Shown here: positions 1-7,701 of the stretch, in pieces | Layout of the letters: the number at the start of each line of letters is the position of its first letter | How positions within the stretch are numbered: position 1 is the stretch's first letter | Assembly (NCBI GenBank): GCA_025455535.1 | Contig: JALOMM010000045.1 | Span: 1 to 8,810 of the forward strand | Direction of reading: 5' to 3' | Origin: Bacteroidales bacterium | GTDB lineage: Bacteria; Bacteroidota; Bacteroidia; Bacteroidales; VadinHA17 | DNA: 8,810 bases | Notes under the pieces: model-generated | What the model was told of the DNA's origin: nothing | Databases searched by the model: none | Seen by the model: only the letters and a program-made list of their open reading frames with translations | Made by a program: the position numbers and the translations under genes

Positions 1-475
1 TGATGGACTTTTTCTTCTGCCATTCGGAAACGGAGCCGAGAGGATGCTGCGTAATGCTGATATCTCATCCTCCTTCCATGGCATTAACTTCAACATCCAC
101 GGGCAGGGTCATCTCTTCAGGGCGGCACAGGAGGCGATCGCCTACTCTTTCAGGTTTGGCCTTGAGATAATGAAGGAGACAGGCATCAACCCGGGTGTCA
201 TCAGAGCCGGTGACTCAAACCTCTTCCGGAGCAAAGTGTTCAGGGATACCCTTTCCAGCCTCACTTCCGCGGTGATAACCCTGTACAACACTGACGGCTC
301 GGCAGGAGCTGCCCGTGGTGCAGGTATAGGGTGCGGTTACTATAAAAACGAGAAAGAGGCATTCGGAGGTCTCGAGGCCATTGGTGCAAGCGAGCCGGAT
401 AACAGTCTGTCTGCCGTTTATGAGGCAAAATACCAGGAATGGGTGGATATTCTTGAGGATAAATTATATAAATAA
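1..475 (+). CDS. xylB: Xylulokinase, C-terminal part (5' end outside window)
   Basis: Xylulokinase phosphorylates D-xylulose to xylulose 5-phosphate with ATP, the second step of cytoplasmic xylose catabolism. The open frame runs in from the window edge (first full codon at base 2), so the ATG at 44 is internal. The residues before it, ending in LLPFGNGAERML, already match the family. About 157 C-terminal residues are visible, roughly a third of a usual ~500-residue FGGY kinase. They show the FGGY C-terminal domain: an HGQGHLFRAAQEAIAY helix, the IRAGDSNLFRSKVFRD segment at the position of the usual GGGAKS(P/L)xWRQ motif, and a glycine/alanine-rich GSAGAARGAGIG stretch of the nucleotide-binding fold. 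It ends 9 bases before xylA on the same strand, so the two are almost certainly one operon, and this context separates xylulokinase from other FGGY sugar kinases. No Shine-Dalgarno lies between them, as is usual in Bacteroidota. Confidence 0.9.
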   Translation, partial: DGLFLLPFGNGAERMLRNADISSSFHGINFNIHGQGHLFRAAQEAIAYSFRFGLEIMKETGINPGVIRAGDSNLFRSKVFRDTLSSLTSAVITLYNTDGSAGAARGAGIGCGYYKNEKEAFGGLEAIGASEPDNSLSAVYEAKYQEWVDILEDKLYK

Positions 476-484
476 GCTTTTACC

Positions 485-1807
485 ATGACTAAGAAAATGA
501 ATAAAGAAATCTTCCCCGGGATAGGGAAGATCAGGTATGAAGGAAGGGACTCGAAAAATCCCCTGGCGTTCAGATGGTATGACCCCGAGGCAAAGGTTGG
601 CGGGAAAAAAATGAAGGAGATGCTTCGTTTTGCTGTTGCATACTGGCACTCATTCTGCGGCGACGGAACTGATACTTTCGGTGCAGCAACCAGGTCCTTC
701 CCTTATGACGGCCTGACAGGCGATGACCGCATCAGGGTCAGGATCGATATGGCCTTTGAATTCATTACGAAGATCGGAGCACCCTTCTATTGTTTTCATG
801 ATACGGATGTTGTCGGTGACGGTACCGTATTTGAAATTGAAAAGCGTCTTGAGAAGTTTGTCCCTCTGTTGAAGACAATGCAGAAGGAGACGGGGACAAA
901 GCTCCTCTGGGGTACCGCAAACCTCTTCAGTAATCCCCGTTACATGAACGGTGCTGCCACCAATCCCGATTTCAACGTGCTGACCCACGCTGCCGTGCAG
1001 CTGAAGAACGCCATCGATGCAACCATCGCCCTCGGCGGACAGGGTTATGTATTCTGGGGCGGACGCGAAGGCTATCTGTCGCTGCATAACACAGACATGA
1101 AGCGTGAGCTCGACCACCTGGCCATGATGCTGACCCTGGCACGCGACTATGGGCGCAGGAATGGGTTCAGGGGGACATTCTACATTGAGCCTAAGCCGAT
1201 GGAGCCCACCAAGCATCAGTATGACTTCGATGCCGCAACTGTCATAGGCTTTCTCCGCCACTACGGGCTTGACAGGGACTTCAGTCTCAACGTGGAGGTC
1301 AACCATGCCACCCTTGCCGGACACTCGTTTCAGCATGACCTGCAGACGGCAGCTGACGCCGGCATGCTGGGCAGCATAGATGCCAACAGGGGCGACTACC
1401 AGAACGGGTGGGACACCGATGAGTTCCCGACAAATATCAATGAGATCACCGAAGCAATGCTTGTTATACTTCGTGCAGGAGGCTTCACTACCGGGGGCAT
1501 CAACTTTGACGCACACCTCAGGCGTAACTCGACTGACCCTGAGGATCTGTTTATCGCCCATATCAACGGCATGGATACATTTGCAAGGGCCCTGATAATA
1601 GCTGACAGGATCCTTAAAGACTCAGACTACCTTAAGATGAGGAAGTCACGGTATTCCTCATTCGACGGTGGTGACGGCGCTCAGTTTGAAAAAGGAAAAC
1701 TGACTCTGGAAGATATGAGGAAAATAGCACACAGGGGCGGTGAGCCGGAGAAGATAAGCGGCAAGCAGGAACTCCTTGAGCAACTCATTAATATGTATAT
1801 TATCTGA
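485..1807 (+). CDS. xylA: Xylose isomerase, class II
   Basis: This enzyme interconverts D-xylose and D-xylulose in the cytoplasm, feeding the xylulokinase encoded just upstream. At 440 residues it has the length of class II (long) xylose isomerases. All the family's active-site and metal residues are visible: His105 and Asp108 in FHDTD, Glu235 and Lys237 in YIEPKP, Glu271 and His274 in [11 protein letters not shown], Asp299 in GSIDANRGD, Asp310 and Asp312 in NGWDTDEF, and Asp342 in NFDAH. From Glu235 onward these sit about three residues later than in the E. coli enzyme, with matching spacing. By family knowledge, Glu235, Glu271, Asp299 and Asp342 form metal site 1; Glu271, His274, Asp310 and Asp312 form site 2. 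The ATG at 485 gives the usual N-terminus; an in-frame ATG at 497 is possible. Nothing looks damaged. A hairpin terminator follows, so no xylose transporter gene is directly cotranscribed downstream. Confidence 0.97.
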   Translation: MTKKMNKEIFPGIGKIRYEGRDSKNPLAFRWYDPEAKVGGKKMKEMLRFAVAYWHSFCGDGTDTFGAATRSFPYDGLTGDDRIRVRIDMAFEFITKIGAPFYCFHDTDVVGDGTVFEIEKRLEKFVPLLKTMQKETGTKLLWGTANLFSNPRYMNGAATNPDFNVLTHAAVQLKNAIDATIALGGQGYVFWGGREGYLSLHNTDMKRELDHLAMMLTLARDYGRRNGFRGTFYIEPKPMEPTKHQYDFDAATVIGFLRHYGLDRDFSLNVEVNHATLAGHSFQHDLQTAADAGMLGSIDANRGDYQNGWDTDEFPTNINEITEAMLVILRAGGFTTGGINFDAHLRRNSTDPEDLFIAHINGMDTFARALIIADRILKDSDYLKMRKSRYSSFDGGDGAQFEKGKLTLEDMRKIAHRGGEPEKISGKQELLEQLINMYII

Positions 1808-1835
1808 CACGCCGGGGACACTGAGGTATGTTAAT

Positions 1836-1866
1836 AAAACGGAAGTTGCCCCCTTCCGTTTTTTTT
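1836..1866 (+). terminator. Rho-independent terminator of the xylBA operon
   Basis: A perfect 9-bp stem, AAACGGAAG (1837-1845) with CTTCCGTTT (1853-1861), encloses a 7-base loop and runs into a T tract reaching 1866; A1836 can add one pair with T1862. It begins 29 bases after the xylA stop. It lies between that stop and the next gene's ATG at 1897, so it also argues against an upstream in-frame ATG at 1828, which would place the hairpin inside the coding region. Confidence 0.9.
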
Positions 1867-1896
1867 ATTATCTTTTCTCACATATTGTGCGGCCGC

Positions 1897-3696
1897 ATGA
1901 AAATGAAACTTCTGACCTCAAGAGAGCTGGCGAAGGCAACAAACCTCGATATGCCGGGTGGTGTTTTTATTGCAGAGGCCCTTATGCAGATCTTTCGCTA
2001 CAACAAGCTTAACAGGGTCTACTCGTCGGCCTATGACAACGACCCGGTTGTCTTTATCAACTCCATCCTTGACCAGCTCGATATAAAATATGAAGTCCCG
2101 GAGAAGGATATGGAAAACATCCTTTCCGAAGGACCGTTCATTACGGTGTCAAATCATCCCTTCGGGGGCATTGATGCCCTTATATTACTCAAGATAATCA
2201 CCTCCCGCCGCAATGACATCAAGGGAATGGCAAACTTCCTTCTGCAGAAGATTGATCCTCTGAAGGAATATGTTTTGCCGGTTAATCCCTTCGAGATGCG
2301 CAAGGATGTGAAGTCTTCATTCAAAGGTCTCAAGGAAGGATTGAATTATCTTAAGGAAGGGCATGTTGTGGCTATCTTTCCTGCGGGCGAAGTTTCAACC
2401 TATCAGTCGGAATCAAATATTATTATTGACCGTGAATGGCAGGAGCCGGCACTGAAGTTCATGAAGCTGGCCGAGGTACCTGTGGTGCCGGTATATTTTC
2501 ACGGTACGAATTCACGCTGGTTTCATATACTTGGAAGGATCCATCCTTTGTTGCGGACGGCGAAGCTGGCCTCGGAGTTGTTTAACAAGCGCCACAAGAT
2601 CATCAGGGTGCGTATCGGCAAACCTGTCACAGTCAGGGAGCAGGCTGAATTTCATGATATTGCCCGTTACGGACGCTACCTCAGGGCCAGGACTTATTCT
2701 CTTGGCTCAACCCTTGAAGCCCGCTATTTCTTCCCGAACCTCAGGCAGCGCCGCAGCAAGAGACAGGTACCGGTGGCTGATCCTGTCGAAAAGGCAATGC
2801 TCCGTGATGAGTTCAACAGCGTCAGGCAGGCTCATGAGCTCTTCACCAGCAAAAACTTCAGCGTCCTGTTTGCTCCGACACGGGTCATCCCGAACATTTT
2901 CCGGGAAATTGGAAGATTGAGGGAGATAACATTCAGAGCCGTAGGAGAGGGAACCAACAGAGCAACCGATATTGACGAGTACGACTTTTATTATCACCAC
3001 CTGGTGATATGGGACATCGATACGGACTCTGTTGTGGGAGCCTACCGGCTGGGCAAGGGAAAGGAGATCCTCAGCCAGTATGGCATCAAGGGATTCTACA
3101 TTAACTCCCTGTTCAGGATCAGCAAGGCTTTTGAGCCTTACCTGCATGAGTCTATTGAACTGGGCAGGTCGTTTATTGTCCCTGAATACCAGCGCAAGCC
3201 TCTCTCCCTCTTCCTCCTCTGGAAGGGGCTTCTGTCGGTGCTGCTTACACATGTTGATTACAGATATCTTATCGGGCCGGTAAGTATAAGCAATGACTTT
3301 TCCGTTTTTTCCAAATCGCTCATAGTCGAGTTCATCAGGAACAACCACTTTGATGATGACATGGCGCGATATATCAAGCCCAGGAAAGAGTTCAATCCTC
3401 AGTTTGATCCGCGGTTTGACAGTCGTATTATTATTGACAATGCCGAGAATGACATCAGCAAAGTTGAAAAGGTTGTCAGTGATGTCGACGGCGGTTACAG
3501 GATACCGGTGCTGCTGAAGAAATACCTTGAAGTGAATGCGAAGATAATCGGCTTTAATGTCGACCCCGACTTTAACAACTGTCTTGACGGACTGATCATG
3601 CTGGATGTTTATAAATTCCCTGTTGATTTTGTCAGGGCGCTGTCAAAGGATATGAGTGAGGAAGATGTAAGGATGCGGTTCAGCGGCAACCAATAA
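1897..3696 (+). CDS. OlsF-like bifunctional O-/N-acyltransferase for aminolipid synthesis
   Basis: This is a predicted fusion of two acyltransferases. By analogy with OlsF (ornithine lipids) and the separate Bacteroides GlsB/GlsA pair (glycine lipids), the C-terminal part would N-acylate an amino acid with a 3-hydroxy fatty acid and the N-terminal part would O-acylate the product, giving a phosphorus-free membrane lipid. The PlsC-like domain (about residues 60-290) shows SNHPFGGID with His87 and Asp93, and FPAGE at 161-165. The GNAT/hemolysin-like domain (about 320-580) includes ATRVIPNIFREIGRLREITF, VVGAYRLG, ELGRSFIVPEYQR and the PVLLKKYLEVNAKIIG...DPDF tail typical of OlsB-type proteins. 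No signal peptide is seen. I chose ATG 1897 (599 residues) because the longer frame from 1828 would translate through the xylBA terminator; ATG 1903 is also possible. The amino acid substrate cannot be read from the sequence, so I give no gene symbol. It is convergent with the next gene. Confidence 0.8.
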   Translation: MKMKLLTSRELAKATNLDMPGGVFIAEALMQIFRYNKLNRVYSSAYDNDPVVFINSILDQLDIKYEVPEKDMENILSEGPFITVSNHPFGGIDALILLKIITSRRNDIKGMANFLLQKIDPLKEYVLPVNPFEMRKDVKSSFKGLKEGLNYLKEGHVVAIFPAGEVSTYQSESNIIIDREWQEPALKFMKLAEVPVVPVYFHGTNSRWFHILGRIHPLLRTAKLASELFNKRHKIIRVRIGKPVTVREQAEFHDIARYGRYLRARTYSLGSTLEARYFFPNLRQRRSKRQVPVADPVEKAMLRDEFNSVRQAHELFTSKNFSVLFAPTRVIPNIFREIGRLREITFRAVGEGTNRATDIDEYDFYYHHLVIWDIDTDSVVGAYRLGKGKEILSQYGIKGFYINSLFRISKAFEPYLHESIELGRSFIVPEYQRKPLSLFLLWKGLLSVLLTHVDYRYLIGPVSISNDFSVFSKSLIVEFIRNNHFDDDMARYIKPRKEFNPQFDPRFDSRIIIDNAENDISKVEKVVSDVDGGYRIPVLLKKYLEVNAKIIGFNVDPDFNNCLDGLIMLDVYKFPVDFVRALSKDMSEEDVRMRFSGNQ

Positions 3697-3698
3697 AA

Positions 3699-3719
3699 AA
3701 CCCGGCTCGGGGCCGGGTT
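3699..3719 (-). terminator. Terminator between convergent genes, mainly for the minus strand
   Basis: AACCCGGC (3699-3706) and GCCGGGTT (3712-3719) form a perfect 8-bp GC-rich stem with a 5-base loop. Read on the minus strand, the stem is followed by TTTTATT, which with the two Ts of the stem makes a six-T run. This suits termination of the foldase gene ending at 3761. Read on the plus strand, it lies 2 bases after the acyltransferase stop, but the following sequence (CTTCATCTTAG) has only short T runs. It may work in both directions, less well on the plus strand. Confidence 0.8.
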
Positions 3720-3760
3720 CTTCATCTTAGCATAGGCAGACTGCCTGCCTGCCGCTTATA

Positions 3761-5881
3761 TTAATAGAACTTATATCTCTGGTCAACAACCTCTTTCTTG
3801 TCACGGATGGCCTGGTAAGCTTCATATGAGGCGCGTATCTCATAGTTTGAGCCGAGCCTCTCGCGTATGAGCGCCAGATCCTCAGCCTGTGAGGGGGCTG
3901 CTGTATTAACTACATACATGAAGACTCCATTGTTACCTGTGACAGGCCTGGAGAGTAAACCAGCCTCGGAGGCTGATGCTGCTGCTATCAGACCTGGTTC
4001 TATTCCCGCTCCCGGGATAGAAAATGACCTGAAATTGATACCTGCGGCATCCTGTACAGTAGTGTTGTAGTGTGCAGCGATATCATATATCGTCTTTCCT
4101 TCAGCTGCCAGTTTCTTCATCTCTTCGGAAATGATCTCACCCTTCTTCCTTTTGGCGAGGATGAACCGTATATCCGAAGACACCGATTCTACCGGAGCTA
4201 TGCCCTCTTCCTGTACGCGTGTACAATAAGCCACCACATACATGTCAGGCAGTTCGAATACAGCCTGACTGCTGCCGTCAAGGATTATCTCACCCTCCTC
4301 GCTGTACTGGAACAGTGACATTACCAGCCCGCGTGACTGAGTCATACCCGGCAGCTCCTTCTGATCAGGTGTGACATTCAACGCCAGTTTCTTGTTAAGG
4401 TTGCCGTCTGCTACAGCTTTGTTGAATTTCTCATATGTGTTATTGGTACCGGCAAACTGTGACGCCTCGGCATAGATCCGCTGGGTTGTAGTGCTGCTGG
4501 GTATCACCTTGCGGTCAACAATGCCAATGTCGTATTTCTTTACGCCGGGGCTCTGGTCTATGATCTTTATGATGTGCAGCCCGAAGTTTGTTTCAACAGT
4601 CACCAGTTCTCCCTTCCTGCTGCTGAAACATGCATTATTAAAAGGAACAACCATCATTCCCTCGCTGAACCAGCCGAGGTCACCTCCGACCTGTGCCGAG
4701 CCCTGGTCATCGGAATTGGCCATGGCGAGCAGGTTGAAGTCAATGCCTGATTTGACCAGCTGTATGAGACTGTCAGCTTCTCTTTTGGCCTGTGCCATGC
4801 TCCTGCCGGTGTTTGGGGAAAGGAGAATATGGGCAGCTCTGACTGAATCAGGGCGATTGGCTATATCAATTATTCTTGCGATCTTATATGTACCATCTTC
4901 AAAGTAAGGGCCGAACACAGCAGACCTGTCCTCTGACTTCGCCAGATCACGAAGGCCTTCGGGCAGTGCTGAAAGCGGTTGATAGAATCCTGTATGACGG
5001 GTGTCTGCATTGAGATTGATGTACTGAACCAGGTCTGTTGCCCCGGCAAAATGAACCTTCTCATCTGTGGCCCATCTCTCTGCTTCCTTCAGGTCTTCCT
5101 CCGAGGGCTTGATCTCAAAAGCGATATATTCCATGTCCCTCTGGGCCGGACGCTTAAAATTCTCCTTATGAGCATCGTAATACTTCCTTATCTCGTCAGA
5201 GGTTACATTGATGCTGCTGTCAGGAACAGCCGCATAGTTGCGCGAAACATAGCTGAAACTGACAGTATTGCCTGCAAGTGAAGCTTCATATTCTGACTGT
5301 TTGCCGGTGACATACAGCCCTTTTGACATGAGGGTCACCAGTTTTGAATTCAGTCTGTCATTCAGTATCTGGTCCTCGAAGAAGAGCCAGTATCTCTTTG
5401 TAGCATCATCAGTCTCGGTAGCCTTGAGGAAGTTTATAAGAAAAGACTCGTTGAACATGCCGGTCTGAGGATCGGTGAAGAGCTGCCTGACAATAGGATG
5501 TGGATTCTCACCGAAAACCAGGGTCTCCATCTCTTCCGGACTCACAGCGATACCGGCTGTACGGTATGTCTTTCCCATGAGCCTGTCAGAAAGCATCTGC
5601 TGCCAGATCTGTTCCCTGATGCTCAGCGCCATCTCCTCGTTGATCTCGGTATTGCCTGACATCTTGTATATCTCCGTCAGTTCCTGCACCCTGGTCTCAA
5701 ATTCCTGGTATGATACTGTCTCCCCGTCTATCCGGGCAAGCTCATAGATTTTTTTCGCCTGGCGCCTCTGCGAATTACCGCTTCCGAAGAAATCACTGAC
5801 AACAAAAAGAAGCAGTGAAAGCCCTATCACACCTGCCACCAGGGGACCTGCCTTCTCTCTTAAAGTCTGAAGTACTGACAT
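3761..5881 (-). CDS. ppiD: PpiD/SurA-like membrane-anchored peptidyl-prolyl isomerase
   Basis: This is a periplasmic folding factor held in the inner membrane, predicted to catalyse cis-trans isomerisation of prolyl bonds and to help newly secreted envelope proteins fold. The 706-residue protein starts with a short cytoplasmic stretch, then one hydrophobic segment at about residues 12-31 (PLVAGVIGLSLLLFVVSDFF) with no signal peptidase site evident. A SurA-type N-terminal chaperone region follows (about 35-220; IDGETVSYQEF is typical). The parvulin domain spans about 349-442, beginning RAAHILL with His351 and including QVGGDLGWFSEGMMV and NFGLHIIKI. The C-terminal region is PpiD-like and has no second clear parvulin domain. 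Length fits Bacteroidota homologues and exceeds E. coli PpiD (623). The start at 5881 gives the expected N-terminus; its leader is AT-rich without a Shine-Dalgarno. It is transcribed alone, divergent from the oxidoreductase genes. Whether it is the true PpiD orthologue or a lineage-specific SurA/PpiD relative cannot be settled here. Confidence 0.87.
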   Translation of the reverse strand: MSVLQTLREKAGPLVAGVIGLSLLLFVVSDFFGSGNSQRRQAKKIYELARIDGETVSYQEFETRVQELTEIYKMSGNTEINEEMALSIREQIWQQMLSDRLMGKTYRTAGIAVSPEEMETLVFGENPHPIVRQLFTDPQTGMFNESFLINFLKATETDDATKRYWLFFEDQILNDRLNSKLVTLMSKGLYVTGKQSEYEASLAGNTVSFSYVSRNYAAVPDSSINVTSDEIRKYYDAHKENFKRPAQRDMEYIAFEIKPSEEDLKEAERWATDEKVHFAGATDLVQYINLNADTRHTGFYQPLSALPEGLRDLAKSEDRSAVFGPYFEDGTYKIARIIDIANRPDSVRAAHILLSPNTGRSMAQAKREADSLIQLVKSGIDFNLLAMANSDDQGSAQVGGDLGWFSEGMMVVPFNNACFSSRKGELVTVETNFGLHIIKIIDQSPGVKKYDIGIVDRKVIPSSTTTQRIYAEASQFAGTNNTYEKFNKAVADGNLNKKLALNVTPDQKELPGMTQSRGLVMSLFQYSEEGEIILDGSSQAVFELPDMYVVAYCTRVQEEGIAPVESVSSDIRFILAKRKKGEIISEEMKKLAAEGKTIYDIAAHYNTTVQDAAGINFRSFSIPGAGIEPGLIAAASASEAGLLSRPVTGNNGVFMYVVNTAAPSQAEDLALIRERLGSNYEIRASYEAYQAIRDKKEVVDQRYKFY

Positions 5882-6070
5882 CTATTGACTATTTAAATGA
5901 TTGGTTGTAGCTTTTAAAATACAGGCGACAAATATAACAAAATTCAGCAAAACAAAAGGGAACCGCTGATTCTGATTTCTGCCTCAGGTGAAAATGTGAT
6001 AATTCTCATTTTTCATAGATATCTTGCACCTAATTAATACCTTGAAACCGGTTACCATAAAATAAAGCTT
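5882..6070. other. Divergent intergenic region
   Basis: This 189-base AT-rich stretch separates the foldase gene (minus) from the NuoEF-like gene (plus). It holds the candidate minus-strand promoter and an imperfect inverted repeat at 5989-6015 (TGAAAATG with CATTTTTCA, one bulged T). It also has an 8-base palindrome AACCGGTT at 6046-6053, about 17 bases before the ATG at 6071. I could not identify a convincing plus-strand -7/-33 pair, although that promoter must lie here if the operon starts at 6071. No small gene or RNA is apparent. Confidence 0.6.
5929..5956 (-). promoter_or_regulatory. Candidate Bacteroidota-type promoter of the foldase gene
   Basis: On the minus strand, TATATTTG (5936 down to 5929) matches the Bacteroidota -7 consensus TAnnTTTG exactly. 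TTTG (5956 down to 5953) matches the -33 element. The spacer is 16 bases, a little shorter than the usual 17-23. Transcription would begin near 5920, leaving a leader of about 40 bases before the ATG at 5881. The region is AT-rich, so a chance match is possible. Confidence 0.5.
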
Positions 6071-7690
6071 ATGTCGAAGAACCTGAGAGGACTGTCCGGC
6101 AGAACAGGCCCTGTAAATGGGTTATATGAAGAGATAGTGCGGGCTGTCACTGAAGATCATGACAAAAAGGATGAAAAGCTGGCTATTCTGTCCGGCAGGT
6201 TCATGACAGGTAGGTCAGCCGTGCTGGGAGTAAGTTCATTCTACGATTTTCTTCATGCAGAGCATCTCGGTAAGAAAGCATTTGTTTGTGACGGAACGGC
6301 CTGCCTTACATCAGGAAAGCAGGCAGAGGTCAGGAAAGAGTTGCTTGGCAGGTACCGTGAGAGCGAGATAGGTACGGTGTCATGTCTTGGCCATTGTCAT
6401 TCCAACGACGCCGTGCTGGTCAACGGCGAGGCTGTCACGGCAGGGAAGGACCGTCTGGCAGGTAGCCTGCGGACTGACTCCAATGTCGGCCGTCCGGTAC
6501 TGCTGGCTCCGACAGGTAATATAAGGGAGTATTATTCTCCGGCAGGTCGCGGGGCAGTTGATTTTGATGAAGCTCTTTCTGAGCTTGAGCGTTCAGGTCT
6601 CAGGGGAAGAGGAGGAGCAGGGTTCCCGTTTCATATAAAGGTAAGATCGTCACGTGATGCAAACGCATCGCAGAAATATATTGTCTGCAATGCCGACGAA
6701 GGAGATCCTGGAGCCTTCTCTGACAAGTGGCTCCTCGAAGAGCGGCCTCATTCGGTTCTCTTCGGCATGCTGATGACAGGCCTTATCACTGGCGCTGACA
6801 CCGGCGTCCTTTATATCCGTGGGGAGTATCCCCTTGCTGTAAAGCTGACCAGGGAGGCAGTGCGGGAGATTGAAGAGGAAGGGATCATAACAGGATCAGA
6901 TGGGGTTAGGGGATTACGTTTCAGGTTTCATGTGGTGGAGGGATCAGGAGCCTATATATGCGGAGAGGAGACGTCGCTTCTCAATTCGCTTGAGGGGCTC
7001 AGGCCTGAGGTGCGCACACGGCCGCCTTTCCCTGCCGTCTACGGGCTCTTTGGCAAACCGACTGTACTGAGCAATGTTGAGACATTTGCCAATATTCACT
7101 TTATACTTAAGGAGGGAGGCGAGACCTGGGCTTCGCTTGGGACAGAGAAATCTCCCGGCACTAAGCTGGTGTCACTTGACGGAGCGTTCAGCAAACCGGG
7201 TCTTCTTGAGGTAAGGATGGGGACCCCGCTCAGGACTGTCATCGATGAGATGGGAGGGGGAACGCGCTACCCGGTAAAGGCATTCCAGATAGGAGGGCCG
7301 CTGGGCGGGCTTGTGCCTGCAGATAAGATCGATGATCTTACACTTGATTTTGAATCGTTCAGCCGCGAAGGATTTCTTCTTGGCCATGCCAGCATTGTCT
7401 CTGTCCCTGAGAGCTTCCCGCTGATCAGGCTGCTCGAACATCTCTTTGAGTTTACCAGGAAGGAGTCATGCGGCAAGTGCTTCCCCTGCCGGCTGGGTTC
7501 TGCAAGAGGACTGGAGCTGCTGTCTGAAGCTGCGGTCAGGGGTAAAAAGATCGACCGTGAGCTTTTTGATGACCTGCTCGAGACGATGCAGATTGGCTCC
7601 CTGTGCGCACTCGGTGGAGGACTGCCTCTTCCCGTGAGGAACGCCCTGCAGTATTTCAGCCATGAGCTTGATGAATACTTCACAGCCTGA
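6071..7690 (+). CDS. NuoE/NuoF-like fused NAD(H)-binding subunit, probably of formate dehydrogenase
   Basis: This is the predicted diaphorase subunit of a soluble NAD-linked complex, passing electrons between NAD(H), FMN and iron-sulfur clusters. Residues ~15-130 form a NuoE-like thioredoxin-fold domain with a [2Fe-2S] ligand set: Cys73 and Cys78 (CDGTAC), Cys105 and Cys109 (CLGHC). The NuoF-like part follows: GLRGRGGAGFP (177-187) and NADEGDPGAF (207-216) for NADH/FMN, GAYICGEETSLLNSLEG (293-309), an SLBB region (~365-445), and the [4Fe-4S] ligands Cys467, Cys470, Cys473 and Cys512. The FKESCGKC-like motif and the SLCALGGGLPLPV ending resemble formate dehydrogenase beta subunits (FdsB type) more than the HydB hydrogenase subunit or NuoF of respiratory complex I. 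No membrane segment is seen. The catalytic subunit gene starts 11 bases downstream, so the two form an operon. The ATG at 6071 has an A-rich leader. Formate as substrate is inference; a hydrogenase or other NADH-linked enzyme remains possible. Confidence 0.85.
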   Translation: MSKNLRGLSGRTGPVNGLYEEIVRAVTEDHDKKDEKLAILSGRFMTGRSAVLGVSSFYDFLHAEHLGKKAFVCDGTACLTSGKQAEVRKELLGRYRESEIGTVSCLGHCHSNDAVLVNGEAVTAGKDRLAGSLRTDSNVGRPVLLAPTGNIREYYSPAGRGAVDFDEALSELERSGLRGRGGAGFPFHIKVRSSRDANASQKYIVCNADEGDPGAFSDKWLLEERPHSVLFGMLMTGLITGADTGVLYIRGEYPLAVKLTREAVREIEEEGIITGSDGVRGLRFRFHVVEGSGAYICGEETSLLNSLEGLRPEVRTRPPFPAVYGLFGKPTVLSNVETFANIHFILKEGGETWASLGTEKSPGTKLVSLDGAFSKPGLLEVRMGTPLRTVIDEMGGGTRYPVKAFQIGGPLGGLVPADKIDDLTLDFESFSREGFLLGHASIVSVPESFPLIRLLEHLFEFTRKESCGKCFPCRLGSARGLELLSEAAVRGKKIDRELFDDLLETMQIGSLCALGGGLPLPVRNALQYFSHELDEYFTA

Positions 7691-7701
7691 AAACAAAAGC
7701 G

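Noticed and set aside
650..1561. Long minus-strand open frame (303 codons) opposite xylA
   Set aside because: It lies entirely antisense to a well-conserved xylose isomerase and shows no recognisable motif; it is a by-product of xylA codon use.
1828..1896. Upstream ATG giving a 23-residue longer acyltransferase
   Set aside because: The extension would translate through a perfect terminator hairpin and T tract, and its residues (LPPSVFFIIFSHILCG) look hydrophobic only because of that T-rich sequence.
2707..3348. Minus-strand open frame of 213 codons within the acyltransferase gene
   Set aside because: It is antisense to the conserved GNAT domain and resembles no family I know.
3734..3752. 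Short repeat/hairpin AGGCAG...CTGCCT between the convergent genes
   Set aside because: The stem is only 6 bp within a short CTGC-like repeat, no T tract follows on either strand, and it adds little to the clear terminator beside it.
6009..6044. Plus-strand promoter for the oxidoreductase operon (TACCTTG at 6038-6044 as a -7 box)
   Set aside because: It lacks one T of TAnnTTTG, and no TTTG lies at an acceptable distance upstream; the position of the real promoter remains open.
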